From Membranipora membranacea (Eukaryota; Bryozoa; Gymnolaemata; Cheilostomatida; Membraniporidae), in the NCBI GenBank assembly GCA_914767715.1, contig OU612072.1:24924001-24988000 (forward strand): a DNA stretch of 64,000 bases, read 5' to 3'. This document shows positions 45,801 to 58,065 of this stretch, one piece after another. Under the pieces are notes generated by a model. That model did no database searches and had not been told where the DNA came from. It saw only the letters and a list, made by a program, of their open reading frames with translations. Made by a program: the position numbers and the translations under genes. The stretch's first letter is position 1; each line of letters starts with the position of its first letter.

Positions 45801-48800
45801 CGAAGGTAAACATCTCATCTGTGTCAGGTGAGCAAGGTGAAGGTTAAATCGAGTCAAGCTTCACGTCGGAGTTGCGATCTCTGATGCCCGTCCGAAGGAG
45901 TGGAGTTCAGGCCATTGATGATATCTGTCCCAATGGCTTTACCGCTGCAGACATTTTCTAGCAAAATGTTTGGACGCTCATGACATGCACAGGGGGGTCA
46001 ACCTACCCTGATTTGATAAATTTTATGGTTTCACCCGAGATGCTCATCAAAATTTTTAAGAAGTTCAATAATTTGTTGGGCTTCTTTTCATATGGTCTGA
46101 ATGCTTGCCACTCACTGTATATAGTGTGTTAGATTGAGAAACAAAGAGCAAGAATTGAACCACAAGTTAATAATCATCACAGCGATAGATATTTTTGTAA
46201 ATACATGAGGCAAAGTAGAATCACTTTTCTTTTACATGTTTTTATACCAGCCGATCTTTCAAGTTTCTAAAAGCCTACCATATTTTTATAATTACGTTTT
46301 ATTATATGACATTCCATATCTTATATTCATCCTGACTGTTATTACAATAAAATTCCAACATTTTGAAACATAGTTTAATGATGTATTCAGTCAAGCATAG
46401 AGAGGTGAGGTCAATCTCTCTCATGCCCAACTTGTATTTGCCTCTAAGGCTACAAGACTGTTGTGAATAGCCCTAGAACTCGGAGATGACGATGAACTCA
46501 ATATTCTTATGAGATTGCAGAAATCATCTCACAGGGTGTTAATGGCTGTGAATGATGGAAAGGGCAATTCGAAATCTGATTATACTTAGAAGTCAGAAGG
46601 TCAAATGTTATTGGAGGAAGGTAACAGGTGTGATTGTTGTTGGAGTTGCCCTTTAGGTCCACTGCCTTGAAGTAGCGCCATGTTTTGTTTTATCTGATCC
46701 TACAATGCTTATTTAGAAATGCTGACACTCTCCCCCTCTTACTTCAGCATTTATAAAAAAAAATTTAAAAAAAAATTATTTTAGTCATACAGTGTCCAGT
46801 GTCTATCCATGAGGTTGCACCTCCTATATTTGATGGGCCTGCTTCAGTCCTCCTCTATCTGCCGTCAGCATTGGTACACTTAAAATAAAAATTACCTCTT
46901 TATCTGCTCAGAAAATTGAATTACTGCGTAAACCCAATCAAGAGACAGCAATGATTTATTTGACAAGTTGGAGCAAATCCAAATTGTTGTACATCGATCT
47001 GCCAAGTAATGAATGTGATGTATGTATAGTCCGGTTCACTTTTTTTGACAAATGTAAATTCTTGTTTGCTATGATGCATTTAATACCACTGTCAGCTGTA
47101 TCCCATCGAATTTGGACAAAATGATTTAGCTCATTAGGAAAAATTCCTGCTCTGCTACATATCAGCAAATCAAAGCAATGCTCTTCTGTCTAGTCCAGCC
47201 TGTCATGACAAGTTTTGTTCGGACAAAGCCTATCGCCAGTCATAACTCCTGCTATTATTGTGCAATCAAAGTTGAACAATTTCATACACAGATTTGAGTT
47301 GGAGAGAGAATTGAACTGACAGATAGCCTGCCTGTAATATTCTCCAAAAGTTACTCATTAGTAGTCTCCTCTCCTTCCAAAAACCAGGGCCTTGTACAAG
47401 CAAAGTCAAAAACGCTTCTCATAATCTTTAAATCGTTCGGGTTGATGCTTGTCTTCAGTCCTCAATCCTTGCTCTGTCCTCAGTCTGCGCGTCCTCAGAT
47501 ATAACACAGTCTACAACTGCAAACACACTCCTCATAAATAGCAAGTATAAACCGACGCTAAATCCTAGTAGATTTGCTCACATGACTGGGCAACTCCAAA
47601 AAAGCTGAGGCCCAATATTACGCTTTACTCCTCAGTTTGGCATGTCTAATGTATTTTAGTATTATTGGCAATCGTCAGTATATGATGTGCTTTACTTTGT
47701 ACCTATTTTTGCTGTCTACTGTACGCAACAACCCAAACAGCCTTACAATATTAATGGATATGTGTCAACAGTGATTTTGTTGGGTGTCGCCAGCACTTAA
47801 TGAATTAATCAGCACTCATCTGTTATGGGGTGATGAGTGTGCAACCTTAGATCATAAGAACTTTGGCTAAATTTTTGAATTCATACCTCTTTTATGCAAT
47901 CAAATTGCGCCGTTTGTATAGCACTCTAACTTGGATAAATTGTTGGTTAAAGTCATGGTATTTTATCACATGCCACAACCAGATATATAGGCGGTGGCGT
48001 GTAATGACTGCACTCACTAGGAGCGGCTGCACAGGAGTTTCCTGCTGATGCAGTTCGAATGGATCAAACTCAGCAAACCCTACAAATTCTGAGCAACAGT
48101 ATGTTGTGACTTGTGAGACATCGGTGGTATAAGGTGAAATTACAGGATATGGCACAGGTCACTACTGAGTCATGTCATGCGTAATCAAAAAAATTGTCTA
48201 CGAGGAAGAAACTTTGTTGCCTTTAGTCATTACTCAAATAACCATTGACTTAAAAGATAAGCAGAAGTTCATCACCAACAATAATCTAATTCCAAGAACT
48301 CTAACAAAGGCTGGTTCGTTCAATTTGTTAATTTCTCAGAAATGTCAGAATTTGATTGCCCCAAACAAGGGTATTACCTCATAGCAATTTATTGACCCCA
48401 TAAAAAGTTTTAAGCTGTTTTTATTACCAAGAATTGCAGTGCAAAACTCCTTAGGTCATTTTAGTTCTTCAATAACATGATTTGCTTGTGGTTTCAATGT
48501 GACATGTGTCATCTCACTATCAATAAACATTGATACAAAATTATTTACTCTTTTAAAAAATGAGGGGGAAGGGTGGATAGTATCCACTGTAAGCCCTGCA
48601 AGGGTTAAACTGATACGGACCAACAATTTTGTTTTATTACCATTTCATAGACTGATTTATATGATTGCTTAAAAACTGCATTTTACTTCCTTACTTTATT
48701 TTATTTACTTTATTTTTTAATCCAACTTTTATCATACCAAAATGTCATTGCAGCTGTGTACAAAGGGAGTGAGATTCTTAGCCGCCCCTTAGTTACTGCC

Positions 48801-48903
48801 CAGGTATTTGTTTGTTTACATACCTAAAAACATATCTAACAGAACTAGTTATTAATGATGATTTGTCAGGCCAACAACCTAGGTAAACAGATAGGCCAAC
48901 AAC

Positions 48904-48911
48904 TATAAAAG
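48904..48911 (+). promoter_or_regulatory. TATA box of small-gene copy 2
   Basis: TATAAAAG lies 80 bp upstream of the start codon, at the same place as in copies 1 and 3. It lies about 100 bp downstream of the inferred crossover, so the promoter is of unit 1 type. Confidence 0.65.
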
Positions 48912-48983
48912 TGCATTTTTTACGACAGAGTTCAATTACATAGAATACCTGCAACTATCCAGACGCTTTAGCGAGTCTCAATC

Positions 48984-50234
48984 ATGGCATCAACGAAATC
49001 TGTACCTACAGAGTCTGGACAAAGTTCACCCAACTCCCTGTCAAGAGTCACAATAATTATACTTTTGTCTCTCTTGGTGCTGCAGACGTCATACATCATC
49101 AGTATAAAAGTCGGTACAAGTGACAGCAAGGGCAATGGAACATCAAGTTTGGTGAGCAAAGATAATAGAAATTCTGAAACTATACAACCGTTACATGAAA
49201 CTGGTGAAGGCATAGTATCTAGTAGTCCATATTGATCCAGCAATAAATATACAGATCAAATTCATGTGTTCCGTGAACTGCGCCCACAGAAACAATGCGT
49301 TTGCTGTGATTTTCCAACAGCGATTTTAATTTGGGAATAAAGTTATTCAGGAGTCAAAAAGAGAACCGCACATTCTCAACACAAAAATTGAAATGCCCAA
49401 TTGCACTTTGTCACATGTGCCCTGTGCTTTCTGCGTTTCTTAGCATGTTATCTATGTTAACCACATATGAAGTATGACAGGCAACCTTCATTTTCCCATA
49501 TTTTTCACAACAGTACATATATGCAAACAGCAACCTGTTGAGCAACCGGATAATCATATTATTGAAGATTGTTTTTAAAGCCACGTGTTTGCATTCTGAT
49601 TTAATTAATTGGTGTATTCCATAGATGCAGCCTTGTATCCAAGAGTCGCCTGTCCCCTCAGAGTATAAACAGAACGGGAATAATGAGGGAGACAAATATT
49701 CTGATCTCGAAGGTGATATTGAGGTAAGTTTACTTTTCGTTCAATACTACAGCTTAGAACCTCAGGTATTGTGATTTATTATTATGATATATTTAATTGA
49801 TGAAGAATTTGTTTTTCTTGTTTAACAGGAATTCCTTCAAGCCATTTTAAATTTAGCTCCTGAATTAGAGCCTCCTGATCATTTAATAATACAGCAAACA
49901 TATTCGGGCTGTCATCATTCGTGATGTAGAGACATACCTAAGAGGACATTTCAAACTGAAATTGTAGTCAGATTTAGGTAGGATAACACCCTGGTCAGGT
50001 TCAACATCTATAATCACGCTTCAAAATCTTACAAAATCTATTCCAAGGAATTTCTGATACGTTCAATGTCAGTCTTCAGCTTCAGAACATAGAATGACTG
50101 AGACTCTCATATTATTGATACTTTTATTGCAGAGAGCACCTTGTGAACTACTGACGGTTACAAGATTCTGCTGCGGAAATAAGCCACTATCCCTAACTGG
50201 AAGTTGCCAGACTGGACCAAACCCTAAAGCTTAG
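48984..50234 (+). CDS. unrecognised small membrane protein, copy 2 (alpha)
   Basis: The exon structure is the same as copy 1: 48984-49151, 49625-49723 and 50133-50234, all phase 0, about 122 residues. It differs from copy 1 by few residues (for example S44G in exon 1, T to I in exon 2, and SIIGS to SLTGS in the tail). The cysteines and the CCG motif are kept. The alternative exon at about 49829 has one extra G, which shifts its frame (ending SGCHHS), so the alternative C-terminus is not conserved. A poly(A) signal lies at 50690. High identity to copy 1 continues through introns and 3' flank, as expected for a recent unequal crossover. I recognise no family. Confidence 0.72.
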
Positions 50235-52514
50235 TGCCGATATATTGTACCAAAAAAAATAATATGTGTGGTCACCGGTTATTTTATTCTAGTAACTATT
50301 AACATTAGCAGTGTCCCATCAAATATCCATCTATTACTGTGAAAACTATGCAATCCGTTCGAAGTCTAGTCAATTTTTAGTTACAACCAACAGATGCTTT
50401 TTGTCACCTTTGTATCCCTTTGCCTGTACCTCATGCCTAATCTTTTGTCAATGGTGATATCCTCAAAGCTATCATGTGCTGTTGCTACTTGATTTTTATT
50501 TGCTATTGCAATACACAACCTACTAGCTCTCTTTAAGGCTTTAAAACAATTAACGAATAGCAGTTATTGTTGACTGTGGGTCATGAGTAGTAGTGAGCCG
50601 TAATCAGTAAACTTGTAAGCTTCTCATCCAGTCCCTCCTGTCTGTCTGATTTACTGGGATTGATTCCTTTAACTTTTTGTAGTATTATCAATAAAACTGT
50701 AATCTGGTGCAATAAAATTATTGCAAACAGAATGTTGTCATAAGTTTAATTTGGTTCGTCACCGCCAATCCAGTCCACTTTTCCGTAGACAGATTATTAA
50801 CGCAAAATCGCTTCCTGTAGGACACCTGTATGCATCATTGAATTACCTCCACTGGCGTCAGTTTATTGAGTGTGGCGTTGCAACATATTGCATTCATATC
50901 GCAACAATAATTATTGAAACTATCATGCGAGCATATTGCAACCAGTTCCGTCAAATTGTAACCTGAGTCTTGAAACATGAGTCTGCCAATCTCAACGTAA
51001 TATAATAGTCTTGGTGTCGCAAGCGGCTGCACAATCTTATTGTGCATTGTGCTGTTTGGTTCCAATCTGAAGTATTTTTACTGTTTGTCGAATGCTTGTT
51101 GGCACCAATCAAACCTCAGATTTCCTTTTTATAACTTCTTTGTCAAGCTTCACAGAAACTTGTATCGAAACATTCCTGTAGTAATATCACTGATGATCTT
51201 AGCCCAATATAAACAGGAACAAGGAACTACAAAGCTATATATGTCAACTCAAAGGTCAATGTTGATGTTGAGTATTTAATGACTTAGTATTGCTGTCTGT
51301 CAATGTTGACAATGACTTGCACTGGGGTGCATGCGTGGCGCCTAGGTTTCACTCTCAAACCACTGACAGCCTGTATCTATGGTAAAAATTGAGATTTGTA
51401 ACGATATCTCAACTGATACATTGTGCCCGAGTGCCTTAAATGATTGTACAGGAATGAAGAGTAGGGGGCTGTCGCAACCACTTTTTTGATTGTCACTGGG
51501 TGCTGCTATAAACTATAGCTCTATAAAGCGTTTATGATATGTGAAAAATGATTCCTCAAGTTTCTGAGAGAAATAATGCCCATAAAACTAATGCATCATG
51601 GGAATGTATCCACCAAGCTCAGGAAACATGGAATGTATAAGACCATATACAAAAATAATTCTGTTAGGAGAGCAAAATACTATGAGGTTAGTGTTTGCAT
51701 TAAATCGACACTGAAACAGGAAGTTTAGATAAACTGACTGCATCAAGACTCAGAAGTCTAGAAAGTTCCGCAATTACTGTGATGCAACTTTGGTGTCTAA
51801 AAAATTATGTATCACGATCTGCATCAAATAACCTAACGTTGTGCAATTTGTGGTGGCTTTAGTCTGATCACTTCACTGAATATCAGGTGGAAAAATATGA
51901 ACAAAGCAAACCAACCAGGGAAGTTTCAACCTCGGTGCACAATTTTGTATATGAGTTGTCTCCCCATAAGATACAAATTCGTCCCTGTAGAGGCGTATTT
52001 GAAATTCGCTCTATTGGCACTTCAAGCTGTTTTGCTGCTTGTTGCTTATTTGGCAGATCTAGTCATGGACCGCAGTTTTGGGTTTAATGCTCTCTTCTGT
52101 TAGGTTATTTGAAACTTCCTGAGTTAATACTTTACCTTGCCACCAATTCTAACAAAAATTTTCCAATGAGATACAAATACTGTCTGAATATGTAACTTCT
52201 CCTTTAGATGGGTGATTGTAGTATTGATGGCACATGAAGATACCAAAATACCAGCAATGAAGCATCCATCTGTCCCAATTCAAAGCTAAATCTTACAATT
52301 GACTGGATTATCAAAATAGTTATTCTCTCTTAATAATATTATTTTCTCATTTTATTTCAGGCGTTGGTGCTCGCCGGAGTTACCTCCCTCTTATTACTAT
52401 TCCCAATGATCTGTGCGATACTGAGCCTCTGTATCAGAGATTTCTGTAGGAAAAGTCTCTTCACAATCTCAGGCCTCATACAAGTAGTATCAGGTAAGAT
52501 TACGTCGTGTCACC

Positions 52515-53003
52515 TCACAGCTAGCCCTTAATGGCATTTGGAATCGCGGCCGCAGGCGGTAGTTAACATGTATCCGCGATCAGTGGTGGAAATGGAAAAG
52601 AGTAAGTGCCTATACACCAAACATTGAGATCAATCCAACGCGTAGGGGTGGGTCCGGGAGAGGTGCAGCGCTCTCCGGTGACGGGAAGGTGCAATTTTTA
52701 TTATATTTGTGCCCTAATTACAGTGTTTCTGATGTATTTTCTTGACTTTTTGAGCCTAAATCTAATATAAGAGAATGAAGCAAACAGTAAAGTAAAAGTA
52801 AACAAACACCACAATACAATATAAACAAACTTATCCAAGCATACAAAGTGCACAGCTGCAGTGATAGGTTATAAGTGCCTATACACTTATTGAAGGTGTA
52901 TAGGCATTGATGTGAACTTCATATACATCGTATAGGCCCGTATAGGCCCATTTTCACCACTGGCCGAAATCACCATCCAGAATGCCATTAAGGGCTGGCT
53001 GTG
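52515..53003. mobile_element. palindromic MITE with nested hAT-like MITE, unit 3
   Basis: The outer palindromic-family ends are at 52515 and 53003. The nested element 52581-52962 has the intact start CAGTGGTGGAAATGG and the target tccgcgat on the left. It is the orthologue of the pair in unit 2 and so was copied with the unit. Confidence 0.75.
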
Positions 53004-53120
53004 TGTCAACTCAGCTCAGGTGGGCTTAGCAACCTGGTCTGAATATCTAGTAAATTATAGTACGACTCTAAGCCCAGAACCATATAAACAGTCTTGACAA
53101 GCTTTGCTGGTGGTTTTTGT

Positions 53121-53523
53121 GATGATGTAGTTTAATAACAATTTTTGTTGCCAACCTGTATATTGATTGCAGATTGTTTGAGTTACCTGAGCTTATTAGT
53201 TAATAATGTTGATTTTTCGTGTTTGATAATTGTGTGGATTTACATGTAGCAGACATTATTATGTAATGATTTTGAATTAACCTAGATTGTGCAGGCACTT
53301 GTCTGCCTTGTTTTATGAACTGAGAGGAGAGCAGTGTTCCACTCTCGTGAGAGAGTGGACCTGCACCAGCGTAAATAAATATCTTTCAACCTTGAAAGTA
53401 CTAATTAGTGAATATGTAGACAACAATATATAAGCGTTTTTAAGACTTTCACCATGGACCTCCCTGCCTAAGACGGGGCGCCCTGCTCGACAGTACAACC
53501 TTCATTTTTGCTACATCACCATA
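53121..53523. mobile_element. about 402-bp insertion, unit 3 copy
   Basis: Same element as 41372-41773 with the same GTTTTTGT duplication at 53113-53120 and 53524-53531. It was copied with the unit rather than inserted independently. Confidence 0.65.
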
Positions 53524-55620
53524 GTTTTTGTCAAAGCTTGTCAAGACAGGCTAATAAACAGTTATAGTTTGGGGCCCAGTCTGTGGTCAATCTTGATATC
53601 ATAGGGCGCCTTTAACACTCCTAGTTTCTGTTCTGCCTTGATGTCCTACGCTGATGGATTTACACATGTTGTACTTCCCCCCATGAAAATCTATTGATTA
53701 AAGTCGCAGAGAAAGGGAAACAAATCCAATTGTCCTCTTAGCCAAAATAAAAATCCATTTGAGCGAACAGATCTCATATAAGTTGCTGTCAGGCAGCATG
53801 ATATGTATGTAAATAGTTTCCATACTTGGTGATATACCAGTCCTGACTTGTAGAAACTGAAGATTTATACCAATTAATCAGTGTCAGGCAGTAGTATGAC
53901 AGCTGTATCATATGACATTGTGGCATAAGTCAGCGTTCAGAATGACAATAAATAAGTGGTGTCTTGAATTTTTTAAAGTTTCATAGGGCGCTTAGCAATT
54001 GATATTTTCATGAATGGAAAATGTGAAGTCGAATCTACTATTATATGGAATGTAATCAATGCCATGTACTCCACTATGACATGTAGGAGCAGCACTAGAA
54101 TATAATGCAAACCAGTCTGAGGAACATGTTTACTATTGCAGAGAAAATTGTATTATAAGCAATTTCCTTTTTGGTGGATAGGGTTCTAGGTTAGACAGTA
54201 TCTCATTTCTACTACCAATATATCTGGGGGGGGGGGGCGCTCAGATTATGTATAATATGTCATAATGTTTCTTGCCTGAAAATTGTCGACTGATCTTCAC
54301 ATCTCAATTTAGTCTGAGCTTCCCGGACCCTTGATCCCTCTCCCTCCGACGGCCTCAATGAGTTATGTGAGCCCAGCTATCATAACAGGCACTGATCTTG
54401 TGATAAAATATCAGATAATATATCACAATGGTAAATATTATATCATATAAAAATCAAGAGAAACTTGAATGTTGCTAACCCTATTTGAATTCGATGCATT
54501 TGGTTGATGGATTAATGTTTTTGTTGGCGTTTGGCTTCTGCAATAACTAAACAATAATTGGTGAAGTTATTTAAAAAATGATAAAAAAGAACGCAGCGGT
54601 GTGGTCTGTTAGTCTATGCATGAGAGCCAAGACTAGAGTGACAACCAACCGATCGCAGACACCTGCGGCCACCCAGAAAACTAGGGAAACCCAAACAAAC
54701 CAAAGTCTATTGGACTATCATACCCGCTCTCTATCTTAGATCTTATATATATTTTGTTTCAGGTTGGGCGTATATAGCGCAGATTGTGTGCACGTTATTG
54801 ATATTCATGATTGGAATGTTATCAATAAACGCAGACAGAGCCACATCTAAAGATGAGATAGAAGATGGGATACTCGAAGGTGAACATCTCATCTGTGTCA
54901 GGTGAGCAAAGTGAAGGTTAAATCGAGTCGAGCTTCACGTCGGAGTTGCGGTCTCTGATGCCCGTCCGAAGGAGTGGAGTTCAGGTCATTGATATCTGTC
55001 CCAATGGCTTTACCACTGCAGACATTTTCTAGCAAATTGTTTGGACGCTCATGACATGCACAGGGGGGTCAACCTACCCTGATTTGATAAATTTTATGGT
55101 TTCACCCGAGATGCTCATCAAAATTTTTAAGAAGTTCAATAATTTGTTGAGCTCCTTTTCGTATGGTCATGTATGAATGCTTACCACTCACTGTATATAG
55201 TGTGTTAGATTGATGAGAAACAAAGAGCAAGAGTTGAACCACAACCATAATCATCACAGCTATAGATATTTTTGTAAATACACGAGGCAAAGTAGAATCA
55301 CTTTTCTTTTTCCTGTTTTTATACCAGCTGATCTTTCAAGTTTCTAAAAGCCTACCATATTTTTATAATTAAGTTTTATTATATGACATTCCATATCTTA
55401 TATTCATCCTGACTGACAATAAAATTCCAACATTTTGAAACATAGTTTAATGATGTATTCAGTCAAGCATAGAGAGGTGAGGTCGATCGCTCTCATGCCC
55501 AACTTGTATTTGCCTCTAAGGCTACAAATGAATAGCCCTAGATCTCGGAGATGCCGATGAACTCAATATTCTTATGAGATTGCAGAAATCATCTCACAGG
55601 GTGTTAATGGCTGTGAATGA

Positions 55621-55660
55621 TGGAAATGATGGAAATGATGGAAATGATGGAAATCTGATT
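55621..55660. repeat. 9-bp minisatellite unique to unit 3
   Basis: The unit 'atgatggaa' is repeated four times. Units 1 and 2 have a single 'atgatggaa' at the homologous place (about 34012 and 46552), so this is a newly arisen tandem array. Confidence 0.8.
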
Positions 55661-57985
55661 ATACTTAGAAGTCAAAAGGTCAAATGTTGGAGGAGGGTAA
55701 CAGGTGTGATTGTTGTTGGAGTTGCCCTTTAGGTCCACTGCCTTGAAGTAGCGCCATGTTTTGTTTTATCTGATCCTACAATGCTTATTTTGAAATGCTG
55801 ACACTCTCCCCCCTCCTACTTCAGCATTAATTTTATAAAGTAAAAAATTTAAAAAAAAAAGATTTTAAGTTATACAGTGTCCAGTGTCTATCCATGTGGT
55901 TGTACCTCCTATATTTGATGGGCCTGCTTCAGTCCTCATCGATCTGCCCGTCAGCATTGGTACACTAAAAATAGAAATTACCTCTTTATCTGCTCACAAA
56001 ATCACCCGGAAAATTGAATTACTGCGTAAATCCAAGCAAGAGACAGCGATGATTTATTTGACAAGGTGGAGCAAATCCAAATTGTTGTACATCGATCTGC
56101 TCAGTAATGAATGTCATGTATGTTTAGTCCGGTTCACTTTTTTTGACAAATGTAAATTCTTGTTTGCTATGATGCATATAATACCACTGTCAGCTGTATC
56201 CCATCGAGTTTTGAAAAAATGATTTATCTCGTTAGGCAAAATTCCTGCTCTGCTACATATCAGCAAATCAAAGCAATGCTCTTCTGTCTAGTCCAGCCTG
56301 TCATGGCAAGTTTTGTTCGGACAAAGCCTATTGCCAATCATAACTCCTGCTATTATTGTGCAATCAAAGTTGAACAATTTCATACACAGATTTGAGTTGG
56401 AGAGAGAATTGAACTGACAGATAGCCTGCCTGTAATATTCTCCAGTGTTACTCATTAGTAGTCTCCTCTCCTTCCAAAAACCAGGGCCTTGTACAAGCAA
56501 AGTCAAAAACGCTTGTCATAATCCTCAAATAGTTCGGGTTGATGCTTGTCTTCAGTCCTCAATCCTTGCTCTGTCCTCAGTCTGCGCGTCCTCAGATATA
56601 ACACAGGCTACAACTGCAAACACACTCCTCATAAATAGCAAGTATAAACCGACGCTAAATCCAAGTAGATTTGCTCACATGACTGGGCAACTCCAAATAA
56701 GCTGCAGGCCCAATATTAGGCTTTACTCCTGAGTTTGGCATGTCTGATGTATTTTAGTATTATTGGCAATCGTCAGTATATGATGTGCTTTACTTTGTAC
56801 CAATTTTTGCTGCCCACTGTACGCAACAACCCAAACAGCCTTACAACATTAATGGATATGTGTCAACAGTGATTTTGTTGGGTGTCGCCAGCGCTTAATG
56901 AATTAATCAGCACTCATCTGTTATGGGGTGATGAGTTGAGCAACCTTAGATCATAAGAAGTTTGGCTAAATTTTTGAATTCATACCTCTTTTATGCAATC
57001 AAATTGCGCCGTTTGTATATCACTCTAACTTGGTTAAATTGTTGGTTAAAGTCATGGTATTTTATCACATGCCACAACCAGATATATAGGCGGTGGTGTG
57101 TAATGACTGCACTCACTAGGAGCGGCTGCACAGGAGTTTCCTGCTGATGCAGTTCGAATGGATCAAACTCAGCAAACCCTACAAATTCCGAGCAACAGTA
57201 TGTTGAGACTTGTGAGACATCGGTGGTAAAATTCAAAGGATATGGCACAGGTCACTACTGAGTCATGTCATGCGTAATCAAAAAAATTGTCTACGAGGAA
57301 GAAACTTTGTTGCCTTTAGTCATTAATCAAATAACCATTAACTTAAAAGATAAGCAGAAGTTCATCACCAACAATAATCTAATTCCAAGAACTCTAACAA
57401 AGGCTGGTTCGTTCAATTTGTTAATTTCTCAGAAATGACAGAATTTGATTGCCCCAAACCTCATAGCAATTCATTGACCCCATAAAAAGTTTTAAGCTGT
57501 TTTTATTACCAAGAATTGCAGTGCAAAACTCCTTAGGTCATTTTAGTTCCTCAATAACATGATTTGCTTGTGGTTTCAATGTGATATGTGTCATCTCACT
57601 ATCAATAAACATTGATACAAAATTAATTACTCATTTAAAAAATGAGGGGGAAGGGTGGATAGTATCCACTGTAAGCCCTGCAAGGGTTAAACTGATATGG
57701 ACCAACCATTTTGTTTTATTACCATTTCATAGACTGATTTATATGATTGGTTAAAAACTGCATTTTACTTCCTTACTATATTTTATTGACTTTATTTTTT
57801 AAGCCAACTTTTATCATACCAAAATGTCATTGCAGCTGTGTACAGAGGGAGTGAGATTCTTAGCCGCCCCTTAGTTACTGCCCTGGTATTTGTTTGTTTA
57901 CATACCTAAAAACATATCTAACAGAACTAGTTATTAATGTTGATGAGTCAGGCCAACAACCATAGTTAACAGATAGGCCAACAAC

Positions 57986-57993
57986 TATAAAAG
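57986..57993 (+). promoter_or_regulatory. TATA box of small-gene copy 3
   Basis: TATAAAAG, 80 bp upstream of the start codon, with the same context (ccaacaac before, gcatttttta after) as copies 1 and 2. Confidence 0.65.
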
Positions 57994-58065
57994 GGCATTT
58001 TTTACGACAGAGTTCAATTAAATCGAATATCTGCAACTATCCAGACGCTGTAGCGAGTCTCAATC

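Larger units (their letters stand above)
40599..45831 (+). pseudogene. LHFPL2: LHFPL2 exons 3-5 duplicate, unit 2
   Basis: The copies are 40599-40731 (exon 3, one codon shorter, ALVLAG), 44828-44941 (exon 4) and 45689-45831 (exon 5 with its original stop). The donor of exon 4 is lost: 'atag|gtaag' in unit 1 reads 'atagattag' here, so read-through would stop two codons later. No copies of exons 1 and 2 are present. Membrane-span coding is otherwise well kept, so decay is recent. Either this is a partial pseudogene, or the exons serve as alternative 3' exons for the upstream LHFPL2 start, with exon 4 skipped in frame (114 bp). Confidence 0.8.
40132..51885 (+). repeat. tandem unit 2 (about 11.75 kb), hybrid
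   Basis: It starts with the same junction as unit 3. From 40132 to about 48785 it shares indels and substitutions with unit 3 (nested MITE, 402-bp insertion, missing Ser codon in exon 3). From about 48802 to 51885 it is almost identical to unit 1, while unit 3 differs heavily. It carries broken LHFPL2 exons and an intact small gene. Confidence 0.85.
52361..54905 (+). pseudogene. LHFPL2: LHFPL2 exons 3 and 5 duplicate, unit 3
   Basis: Exon 3 copy 52361-52493 and exon 5 copy 54763-54905 keep open frames, splice sites and the final ICVR stop. Exon 4 has been removed by the deletion ending in the G-run at 54225. Exon 3 and exon 5 are phase-compatible, but joining them would drop the second half of the third span and the second loop with its cysteine pair. 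Substitutions such as A-G to T in exon 3, and L to Q and K to N in exon 5, suggest relaxed constraint. Confidence 0.78.
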
